Source: Gemmatimonadota bacterium
GTDB taxonomy: Bacteria > Gemmatimonadota > Gemmatimonadetes > Longimicrobiales > Gaopeijiaceae
Assembly: GCA_041390125.1 (NCBI GenBank)
Contig: JAWKQN010000024.1
Coordinates: 1-54,999 of the forward strand
DNA length: 54,999 nt
Reading direction: 5' to 3'
How positions within the stretch are numbered: position 1 is the stretch's first letter; each line of letters begins with the position of its first letter. The translations under genes were made by a program, and so were the position numbers. This document shows, piece after piece, positions 8,909 through 17,350 of the stretch. The notes beneath the pieces were generated by a model, which saw only the letters and a program-made list of their open reading frames with translations, did not search any database and was not told the DNA's origin.

Positions 8909-9411
8909 GGCCGCACCTCCGCGTCGGCCGGGCCGGGCGCGGAGCCGTCCGCGGCCAGGGCCGCCGCGGCGCGCTTCACCGCGGCCTGGATCCGGTAGTA
9001 GGTCATGCAGCGACACAGCACGCCGTTCATGCCGCGGCGGATGTCCTCGTCCGTGGGTGCGGGGTTGCGGTCGAGCAGGGCCTTGGCGGTCAGGATCTGC
9101 CCGTTCTGGCAGAAGCCGCACTGCGGCACCTGCTCGTCGACCCAGGCCTGCTGGACCGGGTGCAGTCGTCCATCCTGCGCCAGACCCTCCAGGGTCGTGA
9201 CCTCACCCCGCACGGATGACACCGCGCGACTGCAGGATCGCACCGGACGCCCGTCCACCAGGACCGTGCAGGTGCCACACTGGCCGAGCCCGCAGCCGAA
9301 GCGGGGGCCGCGCAGCTCCAGGTCGTTGCGGAGCACGTAGAGCAGCGGGGTGGCGGGGTCGACGTCCACGGTGCGTCGCCGACCGTTCACCGTGAGCGTG
9401 ATCTCGCTCAT
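8905..9411 (-). CDS. iorA: Isoquinoline 1-oxidoreductase-type [2Fe-2S] small subunit
   Basis: This 168-aa protein has two [2Fe-2S] clusters. The plant-ferredoxin-type cluster uses C40, C45, C48 and C60 (FGCGLGQCGTC, then C60). The C-terminal helical cluster uses C98, C101, C133 and C135 (QCGFC and LCRC). The full set and the length are typical of IorA/CoxS small subunits. It passes electrons from the molybdopterin subunit encoded directly downstream and probably travels through Tat as a complex with it, since it has no leader of its own. GGAGGCGCGT precedes the ATG at 9411, which rejects longer in-frame starts. Confidence 0.93.
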   Translation of the reverse strand: MSEITLTVNGRRRTVDVDPATPLLYVLRNDLELRGPRFGCGLGQCGTCTVLVDGRPVRSCSRAVSSVRGEVTTLEGLAQDGRLHPVQQAWVDEQVPQCGFCQNGQILTAKALLDRNPAPTDEDIRRGMNGVLCRCMTYYRIQAAVKRAAAALAADGSAPGPADAEVRP

Positions 9412-9550
9412 ACGCGCCTCCTCCTGCACGGGATGGGGGGCCTCGCGGGGTGGATCCCCAAGGTAGGCGCGGTGGGTGCCCCGGGACAGCGCCCGGCCGG
9501 GCCGCTGCTCCATTCCGGGAGGCTCGGCTGCAGACCCGACCGCGTCCCTA

Positions 9551-9579
9551 GCAGGATCCGCTTAGGCAGGATTCCGCTA
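9551..9579. repeat. Two 14-bp near-identical direct repeats
   Basis: GCAGGATCCGCTTA (9551-9564) and GCAGGATTCCGCTA (9566-9579) recur with a 15-base period in the non-coding stretch between iorA and the small gene at 9676. Their position suits paired operator half-sites, but no regulator is known, so the role is speculative. Confidence 0.3.
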
Positions 9580-9675
9580 CACGCCAGGCGCCCCGGACTG
9601 ATAGCATCGTGTCGCCGGATCGCACTTCTTCAAACTGCCCACGGCGCCCCTCCCCCGAGGGCGCGGAGCGCCGCG

Positions 9676-9936
9676 ATGGTCATGCGTCCCGTACGAGGTC
9701 CTCGGGTCCAGGGAATCGCAGACGGGTACTACGTCGCCCGTCTGGACGAGGAAGCCTTGGAGCTCCCTGCACGTCTGCACCAGGGAACGCTGTTGGTCCA
9801 GGGGGAGCGCAGCGCCGCTTCCATCCAGATCCGCCGGCTCACCGCCGATCATTGGCACGGGTTGCGGATCCGCGACCGCGAGGTGAGCGGCGAGCATCCG
9901 CGGATCGTCACCCTCTTCCGGGTGGAGAACGCCTGA
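9676..9936 (+). CDS. Small hypothetical protein (86 aa)
   Basis: The reading frame from the ATG at 9676 has the high-GC third-position bias of the neighbouring genes and encodes a soluble mixed alpha/beta protein with Tyr/Trp/His-rich segments (DGYYVARL, DHWHGLRIRD). No family was recognised. Upstream in-frame sequence looks non-coding (Arg/Pro rich), and no clear ribosome-binding site is visible. An antisense frame over the same bases is less protein-like. It converges with the gene at 9982-10350. Confidence 0.45.
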   Translation: MVMRPVRGPRVQGIADGYYVARLDEEALELPARLHQGTLLVQGERSAASIQIRRLTADHWHGLRIRDREVSGEHPRIVTLFRVENA

Positions 9937-9981
9937 GGGCGGCCCGATACGACCGAACTCCGGTCACGGATGCCCCCGGGC

Positions 9982-10350
9982 TCAGCCTGCTCCGAGGTGG
10001 GCGGAGTCGAAGACGTGCTCCGTGGCCGGTCCCAGGGGTTGTTGGTTGGGGTCGATCCCGCTGATCTCCAGGACCTGGGCCTTGAACCATCGGTCGAACT
10101 CCTGTTCCGACGCCGAGTAGCGGTCGGCAACCTCCAGCACACCGGGAGCGGCGGGACCGAGCTCGGTCACGGCGATGATCCAGGTTCTCCCGTCGTCCTC
10201 CTGCAGGTGCCAGGTCTCGCGGGCCACGCCGAACCGGCTGTAGAAGTCCGTCATCTCGACCGCTCGCTCCCGCACGGCGGCGATGAGCTCCTCCAGCACC
10301 TGGCGCTTCCCCGGTAGAACGGGAAACGCGCGTACGATTCTCTCTTCCAC
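9982..10350 (-). CDS. Small soluble protein, possibly DUF6176-like
   Basis: This 122-aa protein starts at a GTG (10350) placed 8 bases after GAGGAG. The in-frame sequence before it is non-coding in character. It begins with a strand followed by PGKRQVLEEL, a helix, then ETWHLQEDDGRTWIIAV, a pattern seen in ferredoxin-like (alpha/beta barrel) small proteins such as DUF6176 or antibiotic-biosynthesis-monooxygenase-like families. That resemblance is weak and rests on pattern only. It has no signal peptide or membrane segment. The gene lies 118 bases downstream of the unknown 455-aa gene on the same strand. Confidence 0.65.
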   Translation of the reverse strand: MEERIVRAFPVLPGKRQVLEELIAAVRERAVEMTDFYSRFGVARETWHLQEDDGRTWIIAVTELGPAAPGVLEVADRYSASEQEFDRWFKAQVLEISGIDPNQQPLGPATEHVFDSAHLGAG

Positions 10351-10468
10351 AGGATCTGCTCCTCGTCCGGGGGTGTGCGGATAAGATAGCGGACGGCGAA
10401 TGATCCTGCTTCGGCGGCGGCACGCGGCCGCGCCCGCGCCCCGGGGCGCCAACACGAAGTCGGTCGTC

Positions 10469-11836
10469 TCACGCGCGCGGCGCCAGCGCCCGGAGCGTCA
10501 TGTCCCAGCGGCGAGGGGCGTCGCGCGGATCGTACACGATGAGCGGAGCGCCGTGGGCGCCGAGGCGGTGGGGCACGGAGGCAAAGCGCATCAGCTCGTG
10601 CGCGACCTGCGCGGTGGCGCCGGGAGGCGGTGCGATCTCCTCGCCCGCCTCCCCGAGCAGCACCGTGGACAGCGACGGCCGACGCTCGGTGGAGCCCATC
10701 GATTGCACCACGGAGGCGACCACGGCGTTCCTCAGGAAGTTGCAGCCGAAGGAGAGGGGGGAGTACGCCGTGGCGGTGGGACGCACCAGCTCGAACAGGT
10801 CGCGCAGGGCCGGGTGGTGCTCGCGGAGCAGCGTCCGGACCTCCTCGTGCTCGGCGGCGTGGTCGACGAGCACGGCTGGAACCGCGCCGGTGAAGGCCCA
10901 CGGATCGGCCGAGAGGGCGCCCAGCAGGGCCAGTGCCGTGCGCGAGCGCTGCCCGGGACCCCAGTCGGCTTCGGGGCGCTGCACGAGCGCCCGGAGCGGA
11001 GGCAGCACCGAGAACTGGAGCCAGGGATAGTCGATGTCGTTGTCGTCCCGCATGCGGCCCACATCCCGACCGTACATGAAGCGGAAGCCCCACCGCAGGT
11101 GGCTCCCCATGATGGCGGCGCACGGGATGGCCGTTCGCAACTGGTGCTCGGGATCCAGGGTGCGCACGCGCTCGAGGAGTGCCACGTACCCTTCGAGCTC
11201 GGGGTGGTAGTAGGAGGCGGCGGTCAGCAGCAGGGACTCGGCGTCGTCCATCACACGATGGCCGCTTCCCTGCGGGCCCTGCAGGTCTCTCACCAGACGC
11301 GTGATCGCATCCAGGGCGGCGTTGGGGTCCTCCGCGTCCCAGGCGCGCACGGCGAGCAGGGACAGAACCAACAGGAAGTAGTGGTCCAGCAGCAGGGAGA
11401 GCACGTGGCGCTCGGGTGCTCCGGGCATGCCCTGCTCCGCGCAGTAGCCGGCCAGCAGCACCGGCGCGATCTCCTGGGGTCGACGCTGGGCGGCGAAGTC
11501 CCAGACGTGCAGCAGGTGGAGTCCCTCGGAGCGGCAACTCCGGTCGAGGGCGTGCACGAGGCCCCGGAGCAGGAGTGGGGGCCCGCTCGTCGGGAATCGA
11601 TGCTCGCGCATGGCACGCGCCAGACGCTCGATCGAGTCCACGAGGCCCGCCCGGCTGGTGACCGCGTCCAGGATCTCGCGGCGGGTCGAGCCGCGGAGCA
11701 CCTCGGCGAGAAGCGCGTGGGCTTCCGCCGGATCGACGGTGGAGGTGGCGCGGGTCAAGGCCCTCAGCGGTGGGATCGGGGGGGCGGTGGTGCGGGGATC
11801 GCTACCCACCTCGCGGAGCGAGCGCGGATCCGACAT
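10469..11836 (-). CDS. Hypothetical 455-aa mostly helical protein
   Basis: The protein is long, GC3-biased and clearly coding, but no family was recognised. It reads as an all-helical protein with a central run of aromatic and His-containing helices (for example HVLSLLLDHYFLLVL, then TAASYYHPELEGY, and further on GSHLRWGFRFMYGRD). Many conserved-looking Trp, His and Asp residues suggest an enzyme or a ligand-binding fold rather than a scaffold. There is no signal peptide, and the one hydrophobic helix near residues 150-165 is not long enough to claim membrane insertion. The ATG at 11836 lacks a strong ribosome-binding site. It is followed on the same strand by the small gene at 9982 and preceded by the DUF2164 gene, so a leftward three-gene transcript is possible. 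Confidence 0.8.
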   Translation of the reverse strand: MSDPRSLREVGSDPRTTAPPIPPLRALTRATSTVDPAEAHALLAEVLRGSTRREILDAVTSRAGLVDSIERLARAMREHRFPTSGPPLLLRGLVHALDRSCRSEGLHLLHVWDFAAQRRPQEIAPVLLAGYCAEQGMPGAPERHVLSLLLDHYFLLVLSLLAVRAWDAEDPNAALDAITRLVRDLQGPQGSGHRVMDDAESLLLTAASYYHPELEGYVALLERVRTLDPEHQLRTAIPCAAIMGSHLRWGFRFMYGRDVGRMRDDNDIDYPWLQFSVLPPLRALVQRPEADWGPGQRSRTALALLGALSADPWAFTGAVPAVLVDHAAEHEEVRTLLREHHPALRDLFELVRPTATAYSPLSFGCNFLRNAVVASVVQSMGSTERRPSLSTVLLGEAGEEIAPPPGATAQVAHELMRFASVPHRLGAHGAPLIVYDPRDAPRRWDMTLRALAPRA

Positions 11837-11906
11837 CGGATCATGAAGCTATCCTGGTCCGGAGCGGCCCGCCAACCGCGGGGTGCCGTGTGTGCAGGGA
11901 CCGCCG

Positions 11907-12143
11907 CTAGAGACCGTCCGGCTCGTGCACCTCGCCGTCCAGGTCGTCCAGACGCTGCTGCAGGTAGCGACGCGCGTCCTGGACGCCCTGGTTGTAGATC
12001 TGCGGACCCAGCGCCGCGGTCAGGAAGTCCAGCAGGCTATCCGCCCGGAAGGCGCTCAGCTCCATCTCGAACTCCTCCAGGAAGAAGCCCTGCAGGCGCT
12101 GGACGAGATGGCGGCGGCGGTCGTCGTCGATCCGGAGAGGCAC
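11907..12143 (-). CDS. DUF2164 family protein
   Basis: This 78-aa protein matches the DUF2164 pattern: an N-terminal amphipathic helix (LVQRLQGFFLEEF), the conserved LLDFL segment and the hallmark GPQIYNQGVQDA followed by LQQRLDDLD. The biochemical role of DUF2164 is unknown; members are small cytoplasmic proteins. Two GTG starts are possible, at 12155 and 12143. A TGGAG sits 6 bases before the second, while the first has nothing suitable, so 12143 is chosen. It lies 70 bases upstream of the 455-aa unknown gene on the same strand. Confidence 0.82.
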   Translation of the reverse strand: MPLRIDDDRRRHLVQRLQGFFLEEFEMELSAFRADSLLDFLTAALGPQIYNQGVQDARRYLQQRLDDLDGEVHEPDGL

Positions 12144-12345
12144 GGTGGACTCCACAGGAGGGGGCGAGGGCTACGGAGGGGTAGGTCGGGGCTCCGGGCG
12201 GGGCAAGTGCGTGGGTCCACCCCCACAGGCGCACACCGCCGGTGTTGCGGTGCCTGTCTGCGGTGGAGATCCTGGTCTGGCGGCGGAGGTTCGCGCCGCG
12301 CGGCCACCCTGCGGCCTTCGACCGGGCCCCGACACGAGACGTGCG

Positions 12346-12777
12346 ATGCAGCCCTGCTCCCGGGACTCCCGCGGCTCCTTCGATCCCCCGCGCCGGTGCC
12401 GGGCGGGCGGCCTCGTAGCGCTCGCCCTCTGCCTGCCGTTCGGCGCTTCCGCCGCGGCGGGCCAGGAGATCCTCGCCGTCCGCGCCTGCACCGGGGTGGG
12501 GGAGGCGTCCGGCATCTCCGGGCTGCTCCAGCTCGAGCGCTGGATCACGTCCGCGCCGTTCCGCTACTACGGGCGGTTCCAGGACGCGGCCGGCAACCTC
12601 CACGAGCTGGAGGTCCGCACCGGGGACACCGGGGGTGGCGTGGGGTCGGTCTGGACGAACGGCATGCGTCACCGTGAGACCCACGTGCACCTGGCGGTGG
12701 CGGCGGATACGGCGTTCGTGCTCCGTAGCGAAGACGGCGCGGTGGTGTCCTATCGCTGTACCCGACCGCCCGGTTGA
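12346..12777 (+). CDS. Secreted hypothetical protein (143 aa)
   Basis: From the ATG at 12346 the product has a basic N-terminus followed by a hydrophobic segment (GLVALALCLPFGASAAAG) with a plausible signal-peptidase site, so a small secreted or periplasmic domain of about 110 residues is predicted. Two cysteines (in RACTG and YRCTR) bracket the mature domain and could form a disulfide. The mature part looks beta-rich. No family is recognised. It converges, 7 bases from stop to stop, with the lipoprotein gene at 12785. Confidence 0.6.
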   Translation: MQPCSRDSRGSFDPPRRCRAGGLVALALCLPFGASAAAGQEILAVRACTGVGEASGISGLLQLERWITSAPFRYYGRFQDAAGNLHELEVRTGDTGGGVGSVWTNGMRHRETHVHLAVAADTAFVLRSEDGAVVSYRCTRPPG

Positions 12778-12784
12778 GCTGCCG

Positions 12785-13660
12785 TCACCGAGATCGCATC
12801 CGCTGCATGCCTTCGAGGTCCACCCGGAAGGTGTAGAAGCCGTTGGTCACGCGTGCGGCCTCCATGCCGTCGGCCGCCAGCCCCCGCATGAGCTGCACGT
12901 CCGAGATGCTCAACGTCGGGCTACCGAGCGCATGCTTCCCCGCGTTCTTCTGCAGGGTGTGGTTGTGGAGGGCGTAGCGCCAGCGCCATCCCAGGCTGCG
13001 GAGGGAATCCACGACGTCGAACCCGTAGACGGTCTTGGGTGGATACATCTGGTCGGAGGCGCCGAAGACCAGGCCCACCTCGGCGCCGTCCGTGCCGTTC
13101 GCCCGCTCCAGCACCGAGACCAGGAACTCGGTCGGCGTCTCGAGTTGGGAGAACCGGGCGTTCTGGACGGAGAAGGCCAGGGCGTCCAGGCACGTGATCG
13201 GCTCGATCGCGCCGACGGCGCCCGACTGTGCCAGGTCATGGTTCCGGCGCTCGTCCGCCCACGCGGCAGCCTCGGCGTCGTCGCGCGGTGTGGGCTCGTC
13301 CGCCACCGGGCGGCGGACGTCACCGCCGTCCGCCCGTACCGCGGCCCGGTAGGCGAGCAGGCCCGGGTCCTGCGGAAGCACCGCCTCGTCGAAGACCGGG
13401 CGGGCCGGAACCGTCCAGAGCAGCAGGATCGTCCCGCCCTCCCGCAGGAGGGTGTCGGGCGGTGCGGCCAGCGCACAGCGGGGGTCCACGGGGTCCGGCG
13501 CCACGGCCGCCGAGGCATCCCCGGCCGCAGCGGACGGCCGGTCCGCCCCACAGCCTGGAGCGAGCAGGACGACGAGGGTCGTCAGGGTGGTCTTCAGGAT
13601 GCGCGCGTGTGCCTCCCGCCGCCGGGGGCGACCGGCTCCGGATCCTGCGGGTCTCCCCAT
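12785..13660 (-). CDS. Lipoprotein with a JAMM-like metal-site pattern
   Basis: This 291-aa protein has a lipobox (LAPGC, Cys37) after a hydrophobic leader, so it should be lipid-anchored. The C-terminal half contains an acidic strand (TEFLVSVLE, E178), then HNH (H232, H234) and SISD (S251 to D254), which together resemble the E...HxH...SxxD zinc site of JAB/MPN (JAMM) metalloproteases. The H-to-S spacing of 16 residues is longer than usual and the proline after HxH is replaced by Thr, so this is inference from pattern and not a firm family call. The ATG at 13660 directly abuts a GGGAGG run, so the real start could be slightly downstream. It is divergent from the SMR gene. Confidence 0.72.
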   Translation of the reverse strand: MGRPAGSGAGRPRRREAHARILKTTLTTLVVLLAPGCGADRPSAAAGDASAAVAPDPVDPRCALAAPPDTLLREGGTILLLWTVPARPVFDEAVLPQDPGLLAYRAAVRADGGDVRRPVADEPTPRDDAEAAAWADERRNHDLAQSGAVGAIEPITCLDALAFSVQNARFSQLETPTEFLVSVLERANGTDGAEVGLVFGASDQMYPPKTVYGFDVVDSLRSLGWRWRYALHNHTLQKNAGKHALGSPTLSISDVQLMRGLAADGMEAARVTNGFYTFRVDLEGMQRMRSR

Positions 13661-13833
13661 CCTCCCTCCCTCCGGCTTGCGGGCTTCGAGCCGCGTGGCT
13701 GTGTCTCTACCCTACGCGGGGCGGGACGGCCGGTGTCGGCCGGACCCGCCCGGTGACCAGTTCGGCTCCGATCCGACGCCATCACGAGGTAGAAGGCCGC
13801 GCACCGTGGCGCGGTCCAAGTCTGGAAGGCACG

Positions 13834-14151
13834 ATGTTCCTGTACACGACGCTGCTCGCAGCCATCTGCTTCAGCGTGGCCGGCTACTTCATGAAGGTCT
13901 CGGCGGGCCTCACGGAAGGGATTCCCACGGCCGTGATGTTCTTGCTGGTCTTCCTCGGCGCCGGCTTCCAGGCGCTCGCCATGCGCCACACCGGGATGAC
14001 CGTCACCTACGTGATGGTGCTGGGGGTGGAGGCGGTCGCCGCGATGGCGCTCGGCGGTCTGCTGCTCGGAGAGCGACCCACCCTCGCCCACCTCGCGGGC
14101 ACCGGGCTCGTCCTGCTGGGTGTGCTGGTCCTGCACGCGTCCAGCGTCTGA
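13834..14151 (+). CDS. SMR-like small membrane transporter
   Basis: This 105-aa protein has four hydrophobic helices arranged as in the small multidrug resistance family, including the TM3-like segment VTYVMVLGVEAVAAM and the conserved GERP turn before TM4. SMR proteins dimerise and exchange protons for drugs or guanidinium using a TM1 glutamate (Glu14 in EmrE). Here TM1 (about 3-22) contains no acidic residue, so classical proton-coupled drug export is doubtful. The gene stands alone. An untranslated stretch of 248 bases separates it from the amidase. Confidence 0.75.
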   Translation: MFLYTTLLAAICFSVAGYFMKVSAGLTEGIPTAVMFLLVFLGAGFQALAMRHTGMTVTYVMVLGVEAVAAMALGGLLLGERPTLAHLAGTGLVLLGVLVLHASSV

Positions 14152-14399
14152 CGGCACAACAACCCCGGGGGATCCAGGCCCGCGCGAGGGCGGACCCCGG
14201 GGGCAGTACCCTCCCGCCAGGGTCCGTTCCGGGACCGCTCGGGCAGAGTGGCGGGTCCCTCCGCCGCATTCGTGCGGGCCGCCGCGACGCCAAGTCCCCC
14301 TTGCTGGCATCCCGCCTCCGTCCCGCCCATCTTGGCGGCTTCGCGAAGGAGGCCGGCGGCCATCGCCGGCCGTCTCCCGCACGACCAGGCGAACGACCC

Positions 14400-16058
14400 A
14401 TGACCTTCCGCACCGCCCGTCCCCTGCCGCTCCTCCTCCTGGCCGTCGTGACGGCCTGTACGGCGTCCCCCGAGCCTCGGGAGCCCTTCGACGTCGTGGA
14501 GGCGACCATCCCGGAGATGCAGCAGGCCATGGAGGAGGGACGGGTCACCTCCCGCGAGCTGGTGGAGGCCTATCTGCTGCGGATCGCCCTGTACGAGGAG
14601 CGCATCAACGCGGTGATCAACGTCAACCCGCGCGCGCTCGAAGAGGCGGACCGGTTGGATGCGGAGCGGGCTGCCGGGAGGGTGCGCGGACCGCTGCATG
14701 GGATCCCGGTCGCCCTGAAGGACAACGTCCACACGACGGACATCCCGACGACGGGCGGGGCGCTCGCATTCGAAGGCTACCTGCCGCCGTACGACGCCAC
14801 CCTCACCACCAACCTGCGTGAGGCCGGGGCCGTGATCCTCGCCAAGACGGTGATGACGGAGCTGGCGAACTTCATCGCCAACGGCATGCCCGGGAACTAC
14901 TCGGCCGTGGGTGGCTACGGGCTGAATCCCTACGACCCGCGTCGGGATCCGCGCGAAGGCCGCAACGATGGCCGTCCGGTCATGAACACGGGAGGCTCCA
15001 GCTCGGGGATCGGCACCGCCGCCAACTTCTGGGCCGGCAACGTCGGTACGGAGACGTCGGGCTCGATCCTGTCTCCGTCCAACGCCAACATGCTCGTCGG
15101 CATCAAGCCCACGATCGGCCGCATCAGCCGCTGGGGTGTGATCCCCATCACCGGAGACCAGGATACCGCCGGCCCGATGACCCGGAACGTCACCGACGCC
15201 GCGATCCTCCTGGGTGCGCTGGAGGGCAGGCAACCCGATCCCAACGACCCCACCACCACGCGCTGCGAGCCGCCGCCGAACGGAGACTACACGCAGTTCC
15301 TCGATGCGAACGCGCTGCAGGGGGCGCGCATCGGCATCCCGCGCGCGATGTATTGGGATTCAGCGCAGGCGCCCGGCTCCGAGACGTGGCGCGGTGGGTT
15401 GACCGGGGAGCGGCGTACCGCGATGGAGGAGGTCATCGCCATCCTGCGGGAGCGGGGCGCGGAGATCGTCGATCCCGCCGACATCCCGAGCGTCGTGGAT
15501 CCCGATCCCGCCAACAACCTTATGCTCGCGGGCCGCAGCAGCGTGCTGCACTACGGGATGAAGCGGGACTTCAACGCCTGGCTGGCGTCCCTCGGGGAGT
15601 CGGCGCCCGTCAAGACGCTCACCGAGCTCCGGGAGTGGAACCTCGCCCACGAGCGGGCCGGGGCCATCAAGTACGGCCAGGCCAACCTGGATCAATCGGA
15701 CGATCTGGATCTGGAGAGCGACCGCGCCTCCTACGAGGAGGATCGGGCGCGGGACCTGCGCCTGAACGGCGAGCACGGCATCGACGAGGTGATGACGGGC
15801 ATGGAGCTCGACGCGCTGCTGTTCCCGGGATCGGGGGGTGCGGGCATCTCGGCACGGCCCGGCTATCCCACGGTGATCGTGCCGTTCGCGCTCGTGCCGG
15901 TGGACGACGAGGACTTCCCCGCGGGCTTCGATCCACAGCCCGCGCCCTATGGGGTCAGCTTCGCCGGGATGGCGTGCAGCGAGCCGCGGTTGATCGCGCT
16001 GGCGTACGCGTTCGAGCAGGCCACGAAGCGCAGGGTGCCGCCGCCCGGAATGCCGTAG
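14400..16058 (+). CDS. Amidase-signature lipoprotein hydrolase
   Basis: This 552-aa protein starts with a leader ending in a lipobox (VVTAC, Cys20), so it is probably anchored to a membrane on the outer side. The amidase-signature catalytic set is visible: Lys107 in GIPVALKDN, the GGSSSG serine cluster at 198-203, and the nucleophile Ser222 in GTETSGS. The family hydrolyses amides (glutamyl-tRNA amidotransferase A, fatty-acid amide hydrolase and many others). Exported, lipidated members are common in soil phyla, and their substrate is unknown. The start ATG follows a non-coding gap and converges with the DadA-type gene. Confidence 0.92.
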   Translation: MTFRTARPLPLLLLAVVTACTASPEPREPFDVVEATIPEMQQAMEEGRVTSRELVEAYLLRIALYEERINAVINVNPRALEEADRLDAERAAGRVRGPLHGIPVALKDNVHTTDIPTTGGALAFEGYLPPYDATLTTNLREAGAVILAKTVMTELANFIANGMPGNYSAVGGYGLNPYDPRRDPREGRNDGRPVMNTGGSSSGIGTAANFWAGNVGTETSGSILSPSNANMLVGIKPTIGRISRWGVIPITGDQDTAGPMTRNVTDAAILLGALEGRQPDPNDPTTTRCEPPPNGDYTQFLDANALQGARIGIPRAMYWDSAQAPGSETWRGGLTGERRTAMEEVIAILRERGAEIVDPADIPSVVDPDPANNLMLAGRSSVLHYGMKRDFNAWLASLGESAPVKTLTELREWNLAHERAGAIKYGQANLDQSDDLDLESDRASYEEDRARDLRLNGEHGIDEVMTGMELDALLFPGSGGAGISARPGYPTVIVPFALVPVDDEDFPAGFDPQPAPYGVSFAGMACSEPRLIALAYAFEQATKRRVPPPGMP

Positions 16059-16081
16059 GCGTCCGCGGAGGACCTGGCCCC

Positions 16082-16102
16082 GCGCGCGATGTCGACGCGC
16101 GC
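16082..16102. terminator. Hairpin between convergent amidase and oxidoreductase genes
   Basis: A perfect 7-bp CG-alternating stem (16082-16088 with 16096-16102) closes a 7-base loop in the 74-base convergent gap. There is no T tract. It could serve both strands. Confidence 0.35.
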
Positions 16103-16132
16103 GAGCGCACTCCCGCGCGTGCATATGTCCGC

Positions 16133-17350
16133 CTACTCCCGGGGGAAGGCGAACAGATCCGTATCCGCGTCCGGCTCCTCGGTGATGAGGCCCCGCAGGA
16201 TCTGTGCGCCCATCATCGAGAACGTGATGCCGTTTCCGCCGTAGCCCATCAGGGCGTAACAGCGCGGTGAGCCGGGTACGGCGCCGATGTGCGGCAGACC
16301 GGAGGCGGTCTCGCCGAAGCTGGCCGTCCAGGCGTGCGCGGCCCGGCTCTGGATTCCCGGGATCAACTGCGTGACCCGCCGTTCGAGTGTCGCCGTCTTC
16401 TCCGGCAACAGCGCGTCGCGCGCATCCTCGTCTTCGAAGGGCTCGTCCTCACCGCCCGCGATGATCGAGCCGCCCGGTCCGCTGCGCAGGTACAGATAGG
16501 GATCCGACGCTTCCCAGATCAGCGCCCTCCGACCGGGCCCCTTCCATGTGCCGGGCCCCGTCGCGATGACCCAGGTCGACACGATGCGGTGACCTGCGGC
16601 CGGCACGCGGTCCGGGAACTCGTATCCGGTCGCCCAGACGAGATGGCGGGCGGTAAGCGTGGGGCCCTCTGCCGTGTGCGCGATCACACGGTCGCGCTCG
16701 GGCTCGACGCGCACGACGTCCACGGGCCACTGGAACCGCGCGCCGCGGCGCGCCGCCTGGTCCAGAAGGCCCAGCGCGAGACGGCGGGGGTCCGCGACCA
16801 GGCCCCCGTGTCCCCAGAGCGCGGCCCGCGGGGCGATGCCGAAGCGAGCGGCCACGTCTGCCGCGGTCAGCCAGGCGCACTCGAACCCGGCTGCTCGCCG
16901 GGCGCGACCCTCCGCAGCCAACCCGCCGGCATCCAGCAGGTCGCCTTCCAGGTAGAGGGTGGAGCGACGATGGACGTCGGCGCGCAGCCCCAGCCGACGG
17001 ATGCGGTCCTCGAGGGCCGCCAGGGCCAGTCGCGACCGGCGCCAGGCGCGCAGCGCGGCCTCCTCCCCCAGCGCGCGCGCCATCCGGTGGAGCGGCGTGT
17101 CCAGCGCGTAGAGCAGCAGGGACGTCGAGGCCAGCGTGGACCCGAGCGCGGGACCCCGCCGATCCACCACCGTGACCCGCAGGCCGGCTTCCGCGAGCAG
17201 GTCGGCCGTGAGCGCACCGGAGATGCCCGCTCCGACCACCAGGACATCGGTGCGGGCGTCGCGGGCCAGCGGCGTGGTGGGAAGCGCGACGTGAGGACCC
17301 GCGGCCCAGAGCGGGACGCCGGTGTGCAGATCACGGGCTTCGGTGGCCAA
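16133..17350 (-). CDS. FAD-dependent amino-acid oxidoreductase (DadA/glycine oxidase type)
   Basis: The protein has the DAO fold. A dinucleotide-binding motif (DVLVVGAGISGALTADL) lies near the N-terminus, followed by an FAD contact VVDRRGP, and the C-terminal MGYGGNGITFS segment closes the FAD site. It would oxidatively deaminate a secondary or D-amino acid. The frame remains open up to a GTG at 17527, but residues before the TTG at 17350 are Arg/Pro-rich and look untranslated. GAGG lies 6 bases before that TTG, giving 405 residues, the usual family length. Start confidence is moderate. The gene is divergent from the haloperoxidase-like gene. Confidence 0.85.
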   Translation of the reverse strand: MATEARDLHTGVPLWAAGPHVALPTTPLARDARTDVLVVGAGISGALTADLLAEAGLRVTVVDRRGPALGSTLASTSLLLYALDTPLHRMARALGEEAALRAWRRSRLALAALEDRIRRLGLRADVHRRSTLYLEGDLLDAGGLAAEGRARRAAGFECAWLTAADVAARFGIAPRAALWGHGGLVADPRRLALGLLDQAARRGARFQWPVDVVRVEPERDRVIAHTAEGPTLTARHLVWATGYEFPDRVPAAGHRIVSTWVIATGPGTWKGPGRRALIWEASDPYLYLRSGPGGSIIAGGEDEPFEDEDARDALLPEKTATLERRVTQLIPGIQSRAAHAWTASFGETASGLPHIGAVPGSPRCYALMGYGGNGITFSMMGAQILRGLITEEPDADTDLFAFPRE

